Origin: Betaproteobacteria bacterium Ga0077526
Lineage (GTDB): Bacteria > Pseudomonadota > Gammaproteobacteria > Burkholderiales > Ga0077523
NCBI GenBank assembly: GCA_001464765.1
Contig: LNDV01000017.1
Span: 23,313-87,312 of the forward strand
Length of the DNA stretch: 64,000 bases
Direction of reading: 5' to 3'
Shown: positions 1 through 8,141 of the stretch, piece after piece
Numbering within the stretch: the stretch's first letter is position 1
Layout: every line of letters begins with the position of its first letter
Notes under the pieces: model-generated
Database searches by the model: none
What the model saw: only the letters and a program-made list of their open reading frames with translations
Told to the model about the DNA's origin: nothing
Translations under genes and position numbers: made by a program

Positions 1-126
1 GGTCGAGACCACCTGGATGTCCTGGCTTCTGTCGTTCTCGCCGAGCCGCATGATCGAGCCCTTGCCGAACTGCTTTTCGATCTGGGACAGGGCTGCGGCC
101 AGGGCCTTCGATTTGTTGTCATCCAT
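1..126 (-). CDS. recA: RecA recombinase, N-terminal fragment (runs off the window)
   Basis: Only the first 42 codons are present, read leftward off the window edge. The visible stretch has the conserved RecA start: [20 protein letters not shown] followed by [10 protein letters not shown]. RecA is the ATP-dependent strand-exchange protein that also triggers LexA self-cleavage. The ATG at 126 matches the usual N-terminus. recA after pncC/cinA is the normal betaproteobacterial order, but here a kinase/cyclase/YbdD block lies between them. I saw no convincing LexA box upstream. Identification is firm, but nothing can be said about the rest of the protein. Confidence 0.95.
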   Translation of the reverse strand, partial: MDDNKSKALAAALSQIEKQFGKGSIMRLGENDRSQDIQVVST

Positions 127-164
127 GGGTCTGCATCTCGCATCGGGCGGTGAAGGAAGCCCGG

Positions 165-190
165 ATTATGGCACAAGGCCTCGGCGTCAA
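165..190 (-). promoter_or_regulatory. candidate recA promoter
   Basis: On the minus strand a TTGACG hexamer (185-190) is followed after 14 bases by CATAAT (165-170), about 40 bases before the recA ATG. The spacer is shorter than the usual 16-18, so this is a weak call from pattern alone. If the longer start of the kinase gene were used, the site would lie inside that reading frame; this supports the later kinase start at 297. Confidence 0.3.
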
Positions 191-296
191 ACAGGTCATG
201 TTCTCGAAATCTTTCAATGACCTACAGAATCCCGGGCAGCACCTCGAAAGCGCGTGCCGGCATAAAGAAACGGCACGGAATGCCGTTGTAGCGCCC

Positions 297-2699
297 ATGG
301 CTTCCCTTCCCCAGACGGTCCGGCGCATCGGCCGCTTCGAGGTGGTCCGCGCTCTCGGCCGCGGCACCCAGGGCTCCGTGTGGCTTGCGCACGACCCCGA
401 CCTCCAGCGCGACGTCGCGATCAAGACGATCGAAGTCGACGGCGCGGACAATCCGGCCGCCGTAAAGACCCTGCTCGACGAGGCGGTCATGATGAGCCGC
501 CTCGTGCACCCGAACATCGTGACGCTGTTCGACGCCGGCCGGGACCACGATCAGCCCTACCTAGTGTTCGAGTTCGTCCCGGGCGAGACGCTGGCCTCCA
601 TGATCAAGACCCGCGGTCGTCTGGGCGCCATCGAAGCCTGCGAGATCGCGGTCAACATGCTGAAGGGCATCGCCTTCGCCCATCAGAAGGGTGTGGTCCA
701 TCGTGATCTCAAGCCCGGCAATGTCATGATGACCGAGGACGGCATCCCCCGGATCATGGACTTCGGCATCGCCGCCCTCGTGTCCACCCGGGATGCGGCG
801 GACGAAGGCTTTCACGGCACCCCTGCCTACACGGCGCCTGAATACATCCAGAGCCGGGCCTTCTCGCCCCGTTCCGACGTGTTCTCCATGGGGATGGTGC
901 TCTACGAGATGCTGACCGGCGGCCCCGCGGTCACCGGACGGACGGTGTGGGAGATCCTGCACAAGGTATCGAACGTCCCCTTCGATCCGCCCTCCGCCAA
1001 GGCCGACGGCGTGGATGAGCGCCTGAGCGGCATGGTGATGCGCGCGCTCGCCAAGAACCCGGATGACCGGTTCGAATCGGCGACCGCCCTGTGCGACGCG
1101 CTCGAGTCCTTCCTGAAGCCGGCCCCGACGGCGATCGAGAAGCAGGAGAACTCGACCGGCACCCTGGAATTCCTGCTTCGCCGGATGCGGGTGAAGAGCG
1201 ACTTTCCGGCGCTGTCCTCCACGATCAGCACCGTGTCGAAGGCTGCCAACTCCGACAAGGACGGCGTGAACGCGCTGTCCTCCACGATCCTCAAGGACTT
1301 CGCCCTCACCAACAAACTGCTGAAGCTGGTGAACTCGGCCCACTACGGCCAGTTCGGGCGCGGCATCTCGACCGTGTCGCGGGCGATCATGGTGCTGGGC
1401 TTCGACCAGGTCCGCTCGATCGCCATCAGCCTGATGCTGTTCGATCATCTGCAGAACAAGGCGCAGGCGAACACGCTCCGCGACGAGATCATCGCCACCT
1501 ACTTCACGGCAGTCCTGGGCCGCTCGCTCGCCTCCCCGATGGGGCTGCGCGACGGAGAGGAAGCGTTCATCTGCGCGATGTTCAACAAGCTGGGCCGCGT
1601 GCTGAGCGCCTTCTACTTCCACGAGGAGTTCGTGGAGATCCAGAAGATGGAGCGCGCCGGCTCGTCCGAGAACGAAGCGGCCACCCAGGTGCTGGGCATG
1701 CCGCTGGACGCTCTGGGCATCGGCGTCGCGAAGAGCTGGCATTTCCCGGAGCCGGTGCTGGCGAGCATGAAGGCCCTGTCGCCGATCGACCTCCAGGCGG
1801 AGCACGGCGAAATCGATCAGCTCCGGCTGCTCGCCGGCGCGGCCGCCGCGCTGACGGACATCATCCGTTACACGCCGGACGCGAACCGGGCCTCGAAGCT
1901 CATCGCCCTGGAGAAGGAATACCAGCCGCTCACCCACCTCGACCAGAGCCACTACATCGCCGCAGTGACGAAGGCCGTTGCCGACATCGGTCGCGACGCC
2001 GCCGCCCTGGATCTCAAGATCGCCACGAGCCCGTTCTTCGAACGTGCGGTCGCGTGGTCGCAGCAGTTCAGCGAGGCCCAGGCCGTGGACGAGGTGGCTC
2101 AGACCATCGCTTCCACCGTCCTGCTGGAACGCGACCCCACCGAGAGCGCGGGCGGGGACCCGGTGGCGCGCGAGATCGCCAAGCGCAAGGCCATCCTCAC
2201 CGCCGGGATCCAGGACATCACCAATGCGCTGGTCGGCAAGTACCAGTTGAACGACCTGCTGCGGATCGTGGCGGAGACCATGTTCCGGGGCGTCGGGTTC
2301 GCGCGCGTACTGTTGCTGATCCGCGACCCCGCCTCGAACACGCTCAAGACCCGGATCGGGCTGGGCAAGGACGCCGATCAGATCCTGAAGAAGGGCTTCG
2401 GCGTGCCGCTCACGCCCAGCAAGGACATCTTCCACGTGTCCCTGTCGACCGGCGCGGACATCTACATCGAGGATGTGGACACCCCGAAGATGCGCGCCCA
2501 CATCCCAGAGTGGTATCGCAAGGCCATCCCGGGAAAATCGCTCGCCCTGTTCCCGATCGTGTTGAACAAAAAGCCGGTGGCATTACTCTATGGGGACAGC
2601 GAGGTCGCGGGGAGCCTGTCCTTCGGACCGGAGGAACTGTCCTTGCTTAAGACTTTGCGAAACCAGGCTGTGCTCGCAATCCGCAATCAGAATGCCTAA
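297..2699 (+). CDS. Ser/Thr protein kinase with HDOD and GAF domains
   Basis: Cytosolic Hanks-type kinase fused to two sensory modules, 800 residues from the ATG at 297. The kinase lobe (about 14-270) has the glycine loop GRGTQG (21-26), VAIK with K43, HRDLKPGN (135-142), DFG (155-157) and APE (180-182), so it should be active. An HDOD domain follows (about 290-490), a family used in signalling without the HD catalytic residues. A C-terminal GAF-like domain (about 655-795) may bind a small ligand. No membrane segment is seen. An upstream in-frame ATG at 150 exists, but the extra 49 residues do not look like kinase sequence. The stop overlaps the start of the FHA-cyclase gene by 8 bases, so the two are probably translationally coupled. 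Confidence 0.88.
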   Translation: MASLPQTVRRIGRFEVVRALGRGTQGSVWLAHDPDLQRDVAIKTIEVDGADNPAAVKTLLDEAVMMSRLVHPNIVTLFDAGRDHDQPYLVFEFVPGETLASMIKTRGRLGAIEACEIAVNMLKGIAFAHQKGVVHRDLKPGNVMMTEDGIPRIMDFGIAALVSTRDAADEGFHGTPAYTAPEYIQSRAFSPRSDVFSMGMVLYEMLTGGPAVTGRTVWEILHKVSNVPFDPPSAKADGVDERLSGMVMRALAKNPDDRFESATALCDALESFLKPAPTAIEKQENSTGTLEFLLRRMRVKSDFPALSSTISTVSKAANSDKDGVNALSSTILKDFALTNKLLKLVNSAHYGQFGRGISTVSRAIMVLGFDQVRSIAISLMLFDHLQNKAQANTLRDEIIATYFTAVLGRSLASPMGLRDGEEAFICAMFNKLGRVLSAFYFHEEFVEIQKMERAGSSENEAATQVLGMPLDALGIGVAKSWHFPEPVLASMKALSPIDLQAEHGEIDQLRLLAGAAAALTDIIRYTPDANRASKLIALEKEYQPLTHLDQSHYIAAVTKAVADIGRDAAALDLKIATSPFFERAVAWSQQFSEAQAVDEVAQTIASTVLLERDPTESAGGDPVAREIAKRKAILTAGIQDITNALVGKYQLNDLLRIVAETMFRGVGFARVLLLIRDPASNTLKTRIGLGKDADQILKKGFGVPLTPSKDIFHVSLSTGADIYIEDVDTPKMRAHIPEWYRKAIPGKSLALFPIVLNKKPVALLYGDSEVAGSLSFGPEELSLLKTLRNQAVLAIRNQNA

Positions 2700-3630
2700 C
2701 GCCGCCGAATCCGCAGAAGCCCCCGAAGTCCCTGACGCGCCAGACGCCGCCGCCACCGAGGAACGTACCGTATTGTTCGCCGATGTGGCGGGCAGCACGC
2801 GCATGTACGAGCAGTTCGGTGACACGGAAGCGCTCCGGCGGGTCGGCGCGTGCCTCACGGCCGCGCGTGACGCCGCCGAGACCTACCAGGGCGAGGTGGT
2901 GAAGACCATCGGCGATGAAATCATGTGTGTGTTCCCCGACAGTGGCACCGCCCTGCTCGCCGCCTGCGCCATGCAGGCCGCCGTGCGGGCCTTGCCGCCG
3001 GTCAATGACATTCCCATGGCATTGAGGATCGGCTTTCACAGCGGCTCTGTGCTGCGGCGTGATGGCGATGCCTTCGGCGACACGGTCAACGTCGCCGCTC
3101 GGATCGTGGCGCTGGCCAGCGCCGGACAGATCCTGGTGGGCGATGCCGCCTGCACGACCCTCCCGGCCTATCTCAAGTACGGGATCCGGGCCCTCGGGCA
3201 CGCCTCGCTGCGCGGCCGCAACGCCGAAATCCGCCTCCATGAAGTGGTCTGGGACATGGGCGCCGACCTGACGTTGGTGGGCAGCACATTGTCACAGCGC
3301 GGCCCGGCACCGATCGCCGCCCTCGAACTCAAGTTCGGCACCTACCGCTGGCGGCTCGAATCCGGCGCCATCACGATCGGCCGGGATGCCATGAACCAGA
3401 TCGTGCTCACCACTCGCCGCGCGTCCCGCAATCATGCGAGGATCGAGGCACGCAAGGGCAAGTTCTTCGTGAAGGACAGCTCGACCAACGGCACCTTCGT
3501 CCGTCCGGAAGGCGGCGAGGAAGTCCGGCTGAATCGCGAAGAGACCATGCTGAAGGGCAAGGGCAGCATCTTCTTCGGAGACCCTCCGTCGTCAGAGGCC
3601 GCCGAGGAGTTGCGTTACTTCATCGAGTAG
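2692..3630 (+). CDS. class III adenylate/guanylate cyclase with C-terminal FHA domain
   Basis: Soluble nucleotide cyclase of 312 residues. The catalytic domain (about 25-160) keeps the two metal-binding aspartates, D31 in LFADVAGST and D75 in KTIGDE, together with K71 and the transition-state pair N133/R137 in NVAAR. It should therefore make cAMP (or cGMP). The C-terminal FHA domain (about 215-300) has the phosphothreonine-binding signature GR (230-231), SxxH (245-248) and NGT (266-268). The ATG at 2692 overlaps the end of the kinase gene. This suggests that the kinase, or an autophosphorylated partner, docks on the FHA domain and controls cyclase output. That link is inferred from gene order and domain logic. 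Confidence 0.85.
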   Translation: MPNAAESAEAPEVPDAPDAAATEERTVLFADVAGSTRMYEQFGDTEALRRVGACLTAARDAAETYQGEVVKTIGDEIMCVFPDSGTALLAACAMQAAVRALPPVNDIPMALRIGFHSGSVLRRDGDAFGDTVNVAARIVALASAGQILVGDAACTTLPAYLKYGIRALGHASLRGRNAEIRLHEVVWDMGADLTLVGSTLSQRGPAPIAALELKFGTYRWRLESGAITIGRDAMNQIVLTTRRASRNHARIEARKGKFFVKDSSTNGTFVRPEGGEEVRLNREETMLKGKGSIFFGDPPSSEAAEELRYFIE

Positions 3631-3648
3631 TCTGCCGCCGGAGGCGCC

Positions 3649-3876
3649 GTGCTCCGTATCGTGTTCGATCTTGCATGGTGGTTGTCCGATCGGGTGTGGC
3701 GAAGCGTCCGCACGATTTCTGGTGATGACGCCTACGATCGCTACCTCTCCCGCGCCGAGGTGCATCCGATGTCCCGCCGAGAGTTCTACGACCAGCGCCT
3801 GCACCAGAAATGGGATCGTCTGAGCGCCTGCGGCCGGTGCTTCAGCGGTCACGGGCCGGGCGAATCCGGGCGCTGA
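3649..3876 (+). CDS. YbdD/YjiX-like small protein (orphan paralogue)
   Basis: 75-residue protein starting at GTG 3649 with a GGAGG-like site just upstream. The middle, with SGDDAYDRYL, HPMSRREFY and KWDR, matches the short YbdD/YjiX (DUF466) family normally encoded after a CstA pyruvate transporter. A second, more typical copy follows cstA in this window at 35479. This one has an unusual 16-residue tail instead of the terminal Cys-Cys and no transporter beside it. Its role is unknown; it could serve a CstA paralogue encoded elsewhere or be a decaying duplicate. Confidence 0.7.
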   Translation: MLRIVFDLAWWLSDRVWRSVRTISGDDAYDRYLSRAEVHPMSRREFYDQRLHQKWDRLSACGRCFSGHGPGESGR

Positions 3877-3880
3877 CCCG

Positions 3881-4381
3881 TCAAGCGGTTCGCGCTTCCC
3901 CGGCGAGATCCACTACCCCTTCCAGAGCACGCACTACCGTGGCCCGGCGCACGGCCTCCCGGTCTCCCGGGAAATGCAGCGTCACGCTCAATCTGGTGCC
4001 GTCGTCTCTGCCCCATGCGATACACACCGTCCCGACCGGTTTCTCCGCCGACCCGCCCGTAGGGCCCGCCACACCGCTGACCGCCACGGCAAGCGAAGCA
4101 CCACTGGCCCGCAGCGAACCATCGACCATGGCGATGACCGTCGGCTCGGACACCGCCCCGTGCCGGACCAGCGTCTCCGCCGGCACGCCCAGCACCGCCT
4201 CCTTCGCGGCGTTGCTGTAGGTGATGAAACCACGGTCGTACCAGCGTGAACTGCCCGACACCATGGTGACCACTGCGCCAATCCAACCGCCGGTGCACGA
4301 TTCTGCTGTCACCAGCACGTCACGCGTTTCGAGCAATGCCTCCCCGACTCGGCGCGACAGCGCCTCAAGTGCCTGGTCCAT
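3881..4381 (-). CDS. pncC: nicotinamide-nucleotide amidase (CinA C-terminal domain family)
   Basis: 166-residue stand-alone CinA C-terminal domain. The family converts NMN to nicotinate mononucleotide in the NAD salvage cycle that recycles ligase product. Visible signatures are TAESCTGG near residue 26, YSNAAKEAVLGV, and the AVSGVAGPTGGS loop near 105. The start directly abuts the pgpA stop at 4382. In betaproteobacteria the gene commonly sits between pgpA and recA, as here apart from the inserted kinase block. Confidence 0.92.
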   Translation of the reverse strand: MDQALEALSRRVGEALLETRDVLVTAESCTGGWIGAVVTMVSGSSRWYDRGFITYSNAAKEAVLGVPAETLVRHGAVSEPTVIAMVDGSLRASGASLAVAVSGVAGPTGGSAEKPVGTVCIAWGRDDGTRLSVTLHFPGDREAVRRATVVRALEGVVDLAGEARTA

Positions 4382-4900
4382 TCAGATGAGTCCTCCCGTA
4401 ATGGCGCGTCGCCAAACGGCGAGCACGAGCAGCGTGTAGAACGCCGCGAGCAGGTCGTCCAGCATCACGCCGAATCCGCCTTTCACGGTCCGATCGAAGT
4501 GCCGGATCGGCGTCGGCTTCACGATGTCGAAGGCGCGAAACAGTACGAAACCTGCGGCCTGCCACAGAAACTCCCTCGGGATCATGAAGAGCACCAGCAG
4601 ATAGGCCACGATCTCGTCGATGACCATGCCGCCATGGTCGGGCACGCCGAGCGCGCGGCCTGTGCGTCCGCAGGCCCAGATGCCGATCACGAACAACGCG
4701 ACGATGACACCGAGAAATTGGAGATCGGTGAGCCGCGGCGCAAGCGCCCAGTAGATCGGCAGCGCCGCGAGAGTGCCCGCGGTTCCCGGCGCCGGTCGCA
4801 TGAGTCCCGAGCCGAAGCCGAACGCGATGAAGTGTGCCGGATGCGACAGCACGAACCGGCCCGTCGGTCGGATGGGGATGCCGCTAGCGGAAGTGGTCAT
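4382..4900 (-). CDS. pgpA: phosphatidylglycerophosphatase A
   Basis: 172-residue inner-membrane phosphatase that dephosphorylates phosphatidylglycerol phosphate to phosphatidylglycerol. It carries the PgpA signatures HFIAFGFGSGL near the start, APGTAGTL, and the acidic stretch GGMVIDEIVAY, with several hydrophobic segments. Its ATG overlaps the thiL stop by 17 bases and its stop abuts pncC, so thiL-pgpA-pncC form one tightly coupled minus-strand operon. Confidence 0.95.
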   Translation of the reverse strand: MTTSASGIPIRPTGRFVLSHPAHFIAFGFGSGLMRPAPGTAGTLAALPIYWALAPRLTDLQFLGVIVALFVIGIWACGRTGRALGVPDHGGMVIDEIVAYLLVLFMIPREFLWQAAGFVLFRAFDIVKPTPIRHFDRTVKGGFGVMLDDLLAAFYTLLVLAVWRRAITGGLI

Positions 4901-5837
4901 AGCCCGCCTGCTCGAGCGTCATCTCGCTGCCCGACGAGTCCAGTACCGTGACACATTCACCGGCCACCATCGTGCCGATTCGCGTGACGGGCGTTTCCGC
5001 TTCGGCCGCGCGGGCGGCGACCTCCCGTCGCGCCGCCACCGATGCGGTGAACACGAGTTCGTAGTCGTCCCCGCCGGAGAGGACGAAGCGGCGCCGGTCC
5101 TCGGGACTGCAGGTCGCGAGCGCCGACGACTGCGGAACACGCGACCACTGCACGATGGCGCCGAGCCCCGACTCTTCGCAGATGTGCGCGAGATCCGCGA
5201 CGAGTCCATCCGACACGTCGATCGCCGCGTGTGCGATGCCAGCCAGTGCAAGACCGAGCGCGACCCGAGGCATGGGGCGATCGAGACGGTACCGGCAGCG
5301 CGCGACGTCCGCTTCCACCGCTTCCACGCGCCGGCGGTACGTGACAAGACCGTAGGCTGCCTCGCCCGTGCATCCGCTCAGATAGATGTCATCCCCCAGT
5401 CGCGCCGCGCTTCGGCGCAAGGCACGCCCTGGCGCTACTTCACCGATGGCCGTGACACACAGGTTGCGCGGTCCGCGCGTCGTGTCGCCGCCGGCGAGAT
5501 CCACATCGAACCGTCCGGCGAGCGAGAGGAATCCGCGCGCAAAGGCTGCCACCCAGGATTCGTCCGCATCCGGCAGCGCGAGCGCCAGGAAGGCCCAGCG
5601 CGGCTCCGCGCCCATCGCAGCGAGGTCCGACAGATTCACGGCGAGCGTCTTGTGCCCAAGCGCCTCGGGATCGGCGCCCGGCAGAAAGTGCGTGCCCTCC
5701 GCGAGCATGTCCGTCGTGATGGCGAGTTCGCGGCCGGCGCGCGGCGCAATGAGCGCGCAGTCGTCCCCGCCTGCGAGCGCGGTGTGCCGCGTGCCGGGCG
5801 TGAAATGACGGCGGATCAGCGTGAATTCCGAGGGCAT
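4884..5837 (-). CDS. thiL: thiamine-monophosphate kinase
   Basis: 317-residue cytosolic kinase making thiamine diphosphate from thiamine monophosphate, the last step of thiamine cofactor synthesis. Family motifs include GGDDCALI, the TDMLAEGTHF segment, AVNLSDLAAMGAEP, LAGGDTTRGP and AIDVSDGLVADLAHI. Length is normal for ThiL. The usual partner nusB lies 10.8 kb further right, separated by an accessory insertion. Confidence 0.95.
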   Translation of the reverse strand: MPSEFTLIRRHFTPGTRHTALAGGDDCALIAPRAGRELAITTDMLAEGTHFLPGADPEALGHKTLAVNLSDLAAMGAEPRWAFLALALPDADESWVAAFARGFLSLAGRFDVDLAGGDTTRGPRNLCVTAIGEVAPGRALRRSAARLGDDIYLSGCTGEAAYGLVTYRRRVEAVEADVARCRYRLDRPMPRVALGLALAGIAHAAIDVSDGLVADLAHICEESGLGAIVQWSRVPQSSALATCSPEDRRRFVLSGGDDYELVFTASVAARREVAARAAEAETPVTRIGTMVAGECVTVLDSSGSEMTLEQAGYDHFR

Positions 5838-5914
5838 GAGCCGATTGTAGTCGCGAGGACCGAGGGCGAGCGGGCTGGCTCACCGACGCTACCGTCTCGC
5901 CGGTCGGAGACTCC

Positions 5915-7231
5915 TTACTTCCTGCTTCCGTTCGTGCCCTTCTTCTTGTTCCTGTTCCTGTTCCTGTTCCTTTTCTTTTTCCTGGCGCCGCCGCTCACGG
6001 GCGTCACGAGGGCAGGCGTGGCCGACACCGTGTCGAGCGCCGTGTCCTTCTCTTCGTCCTGCACCTCCTCGTCGGCGACCTCCGTCTCCTCCTTCAGATC
6101 GACGGCGGGTTCGAAGATGGGATCTTCGGCCTCGTCTTCCGACTCCGACTCGGAGTCCGAGTCGTGGATCTCCGGCATGTCATCCCGGATGAGGAACCGA
6201 TTCGGAATATAGAACTCCTGGTCGTCCGGCGAGTGGAAATCCACGCTGTGGTGGAACTCCCGGTCCTTCCTCGCGAAAGCCTTCAGCGTCTCGCGCTTCT
6301 TTCCCGACGCCGTCTCCTCCGGCCCCTTGTCGAGTTCGCCCAGGATCTCGTCGGTTGTGTGCACGCGGACGTTCTGGGCGTCCGGCTTGCCTCGCAATCT
6401 TGCGCGCTCGAGCTTCTTCGCCTTGATGCTGAAGCCGCCGCCCGTGCCATAGGTGTTCGCCCTGTCCGTCCCTTTCGTCAGGGGAGCGGTGGACGAGATG
6501 CGGTTCCCCTGCCCCTTGTTGGGCGACTGCTGATCCTGCTGCTCCGTCGCTGTCAGCGTCTTCTCGCCGGCAGTCTTCAGACCCTTCGAGACGAGATGCG
6601 CCTTCCCCTGGCCTCGGCTGTTCTTCGTAGACGTCGGATTGTCATCCCCGCGAGTCAGCACCTTCGGGATCGTCGCCAGCCGCTCCGTCTCCTGCTTGGA
6701 GAAGGCACTGCGACTCGTTTTCGGACGGGAACGCTTGACGTGCTTCTCGACGAGGAGCGACTTCTTCCTCTCCTTCTCTTTTTCCAGTTCCTTCTGCCGC
6801 TCCTTCTCCTTTTCCTCTTCCTTCGCCTTCTTCTCGAGGGCCACCTTGTCCTCGGACTCCTTGAGGGCGGTCGACTTCCAGATCGTCTGACCTCTCCTTG
6901 TTCGTCCGGTATCCACGTAGCCCGACGTCGGGTTGGGCGCATTGACCCATTCCACGCCCTTTGCCGTTTCCTTCCAGAAGGCCTGGAGAACCGTTTGCGA
7001 GGAGACCGCCAGGGGACGAAGGGACTTCGTCGCCGCACTACTGGCGGGCCTCGCTGCGGCCGGGCCTGCCAGCGACCCCACCGCAGCGTGTAGCGCCTGC
7101 CGCTGCGCGGTCATGCGCGGCGAGGCGCCCAGCGCGGTGCTGGCCGGTGAGGGCTGCCGATGGGCCGTCCGGGAGACGGGAACAGGCTCGTTCGACGCGC
7201 GCGCGACTTGCGTCGCGGTTCTTGTCTTCAT
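5915..7231 (-). CDS. uncharacterised charged low-complexity protein
   Basis: 438 residues from the ATG at 7231, chosen because GGAGG lies 8 bases upstream; a longer frame to 7357 lacks this. There is no signal peptide or membrane segment. The N-terminus is Ser/Ala/Thr-rich and has an SPRMTAQRQ motif. A Lys/Glu-rich stretch (about 120-165) looks like a charged single helix or coiled coil. A disordered Gly/Ser/Thr/Lys region comes next, then a semi-structured segment with HHSVDFHSPDDQEFYIPNRF, an acidic SDSESESEDE patch, and a basic KKKRNRNRNRNKKK tail. I do not recognise the family. The composition would suit a secreted effector, cargo of a contractile injection system, or a nucleic-acid binder. 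It lies alone between thiL and a divergent lipoprotein gene. Confidence 0.6.
   Translation of the reverse strand: MKTRTATQVARASNEPVPVSRTAHRQPSPASTALGASPRMTAQRQALHAAVGSLAGPAAARPASSAATKSLRPLAVSSQTVLQAFWKETAKGVEWVNAPNPTSGYVDTGRTRRGQTIWKSTALKESEDKVALEKKAKEEEKEKERQKELEKEKERKKSLLVEKHVKRSRPKTSRSAFSKQETERLATIPKVLTRGDDNPTSTKNSRGQGKAHLVSKGLKTAGEKTLTATEQQDQQSPNKGQGNRISSTAPLTKGTDRANTYGTGGGFSIKAKKLERARLRGKPDAQNVRVHTTDEILGELDKGPEETASGKKRETLKAFARKDREFHHSVDFHSPDDQEFYIPNRFLIRDDMPEIHDSDSESESEDEAEDPIFEPAVDLKEETEVADEEVQDEEKDTALDTVSATPALVTPVSGGARKKKRNRNRNRNKKKGTNGSRK
5948..5970. repeat. hexamer microsatellite inside a coding region
   Basis: Almost four tandem copies of TTCCTG (plus strand) encode the Arg-Asn repeats of the basic tail of the charged protein. 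Six-base units keep the reading frame, so copy-number change would lengthen or shorten the tail rather than switch the gene off. Confidence 0.7.
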
Positions 7232-7562
7232 CGCAGCACACCTCCAGGTCGGCCGGTCGCATCGTACGGACGGGACCGCGACGACGACATTCCGGGGAAG
7301 GATTCCGGCAAACCGGTCGGCGCGGCCGGCTCCGAATCGCCAGACGAATGATGCCACCAGGATCGCGACCCGTCTTTCCGGGGAATGCCCGGGTCATCCC
7401 TGCCCGGCGTCGTTCCTCCGGGCGTTGCCGGAACCGCTCGCGGCCCGCGGTCCGGCGGGTGAGGCAACAGGGACCGATTCAAGTCCTGGCGCGCCATGCC
7501 GTCACCGACTTGTGGCAACCTCGGTCCGCAAGCCGCATCGATCGACACGACAATCCATTCGA
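7232..7562. other. intergenic region between two divergent genes
   Basis: 331 bases between the charged-protein gene (minus) and the lipoprotein gene (plus). Apart from the GGAGG before the minus-strand ATG I see no clear promoter pair, repeat or RNA. It must hold the divergent promoters of both genes. Confidence 0.5.
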
Positions 7563-8141
7563 ATGAAGCAAGCCCATCCCGATCAGGGTCCCGCAGGCCT
7601 CCCGAACGCGCCTGTCCGCCGCCGCGCCCTCCTGGGAACGCTGGTCGCCGCAGCCGCGCTCACCGCCTGCACGGAATCCCTCGACGGCTTCGAGGCGAGC
7701 TATTCGAGCGGTTACGGTGTCTCGGTGCAGGCCGGCACTGCCACGGCGGATGCCCTGTCGTTCACGGTGCCCAAGCGCGTGAGCCCCACTTCGAAGGAAG
7801 ATCTGGAACTCCGGCCCCGGCAGGCCATCCTCAAGCTCGATGGCTACATGCCCGTGCCCCCGATCGACGTCGCGGAAAGCGCCGATCGCTACACCGTGCG
7901 CTTCCGTCTGCCGGAGGACCTCGTCAAGGAGGCGAAATCGTCGGTAACCGACCGGCGGCCTATCTCCGGGGAGGTCATCCTGCCGATGGACTCGGTGGTC
8001 ATATCGTTCACGGGGCTCGAGCACTATGTGCCGACGACCTCGTACGTGCACGTGCAGCTCCTCCCCGCCTACAGCGGCCCGCTGACCAGCCTGGCGAAAA
8101 GCACCGGTGAAGCGCTTCGTTCCCTCTATTCCGCTCGCTAG
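7563..8141 (+). CDS. putative lipoprotein of unknown function
   Basis: 192 residues from the ATG at 7563. A twin-arginine-like VRRRALLG stretch is followed by a hydrophobic segment and the lipobox LTAC with C36, so the protein is probably lipid-anchored in the envelope. The mature part has no family I recognise. The ATG was chosen because it gives a complete signal; the open frame extends much further upstream without homologous features. The 3' end overlaps the next gene by 35 bases, pointing to a co-translated pair. Confidence 0.65.
   Translation: MKQAHPDQGPAGLPNAPVRRRALLGTLVAAAALTACTESLDGFEASYSSGYGVSVQAGTATADALSFTVPKRVSPTSKEDLELRPRQAILKLDGYMPVPPIDVAESADRYTVRFRLPEDLVKEAKSSVTDRRPISGEVILPMDSVVISFTGLEHYVPTTSYVHVQLLPAYSGPLTSLAKSTGEALRSLYSAR

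Noticed and set aside
127..260. LexA box in front of recA
   Set aside because: Only weak half sites (CTGT without a paired ACAG at the right distance) are visible.
561..2501. 646-codon open frame on the minus strand
   Set aside because: Antisense to the kinase gene; composition is His/Arg/Gly/Asp-rich as expected from a GC-rich shadow frame, and no ribosome site is present.
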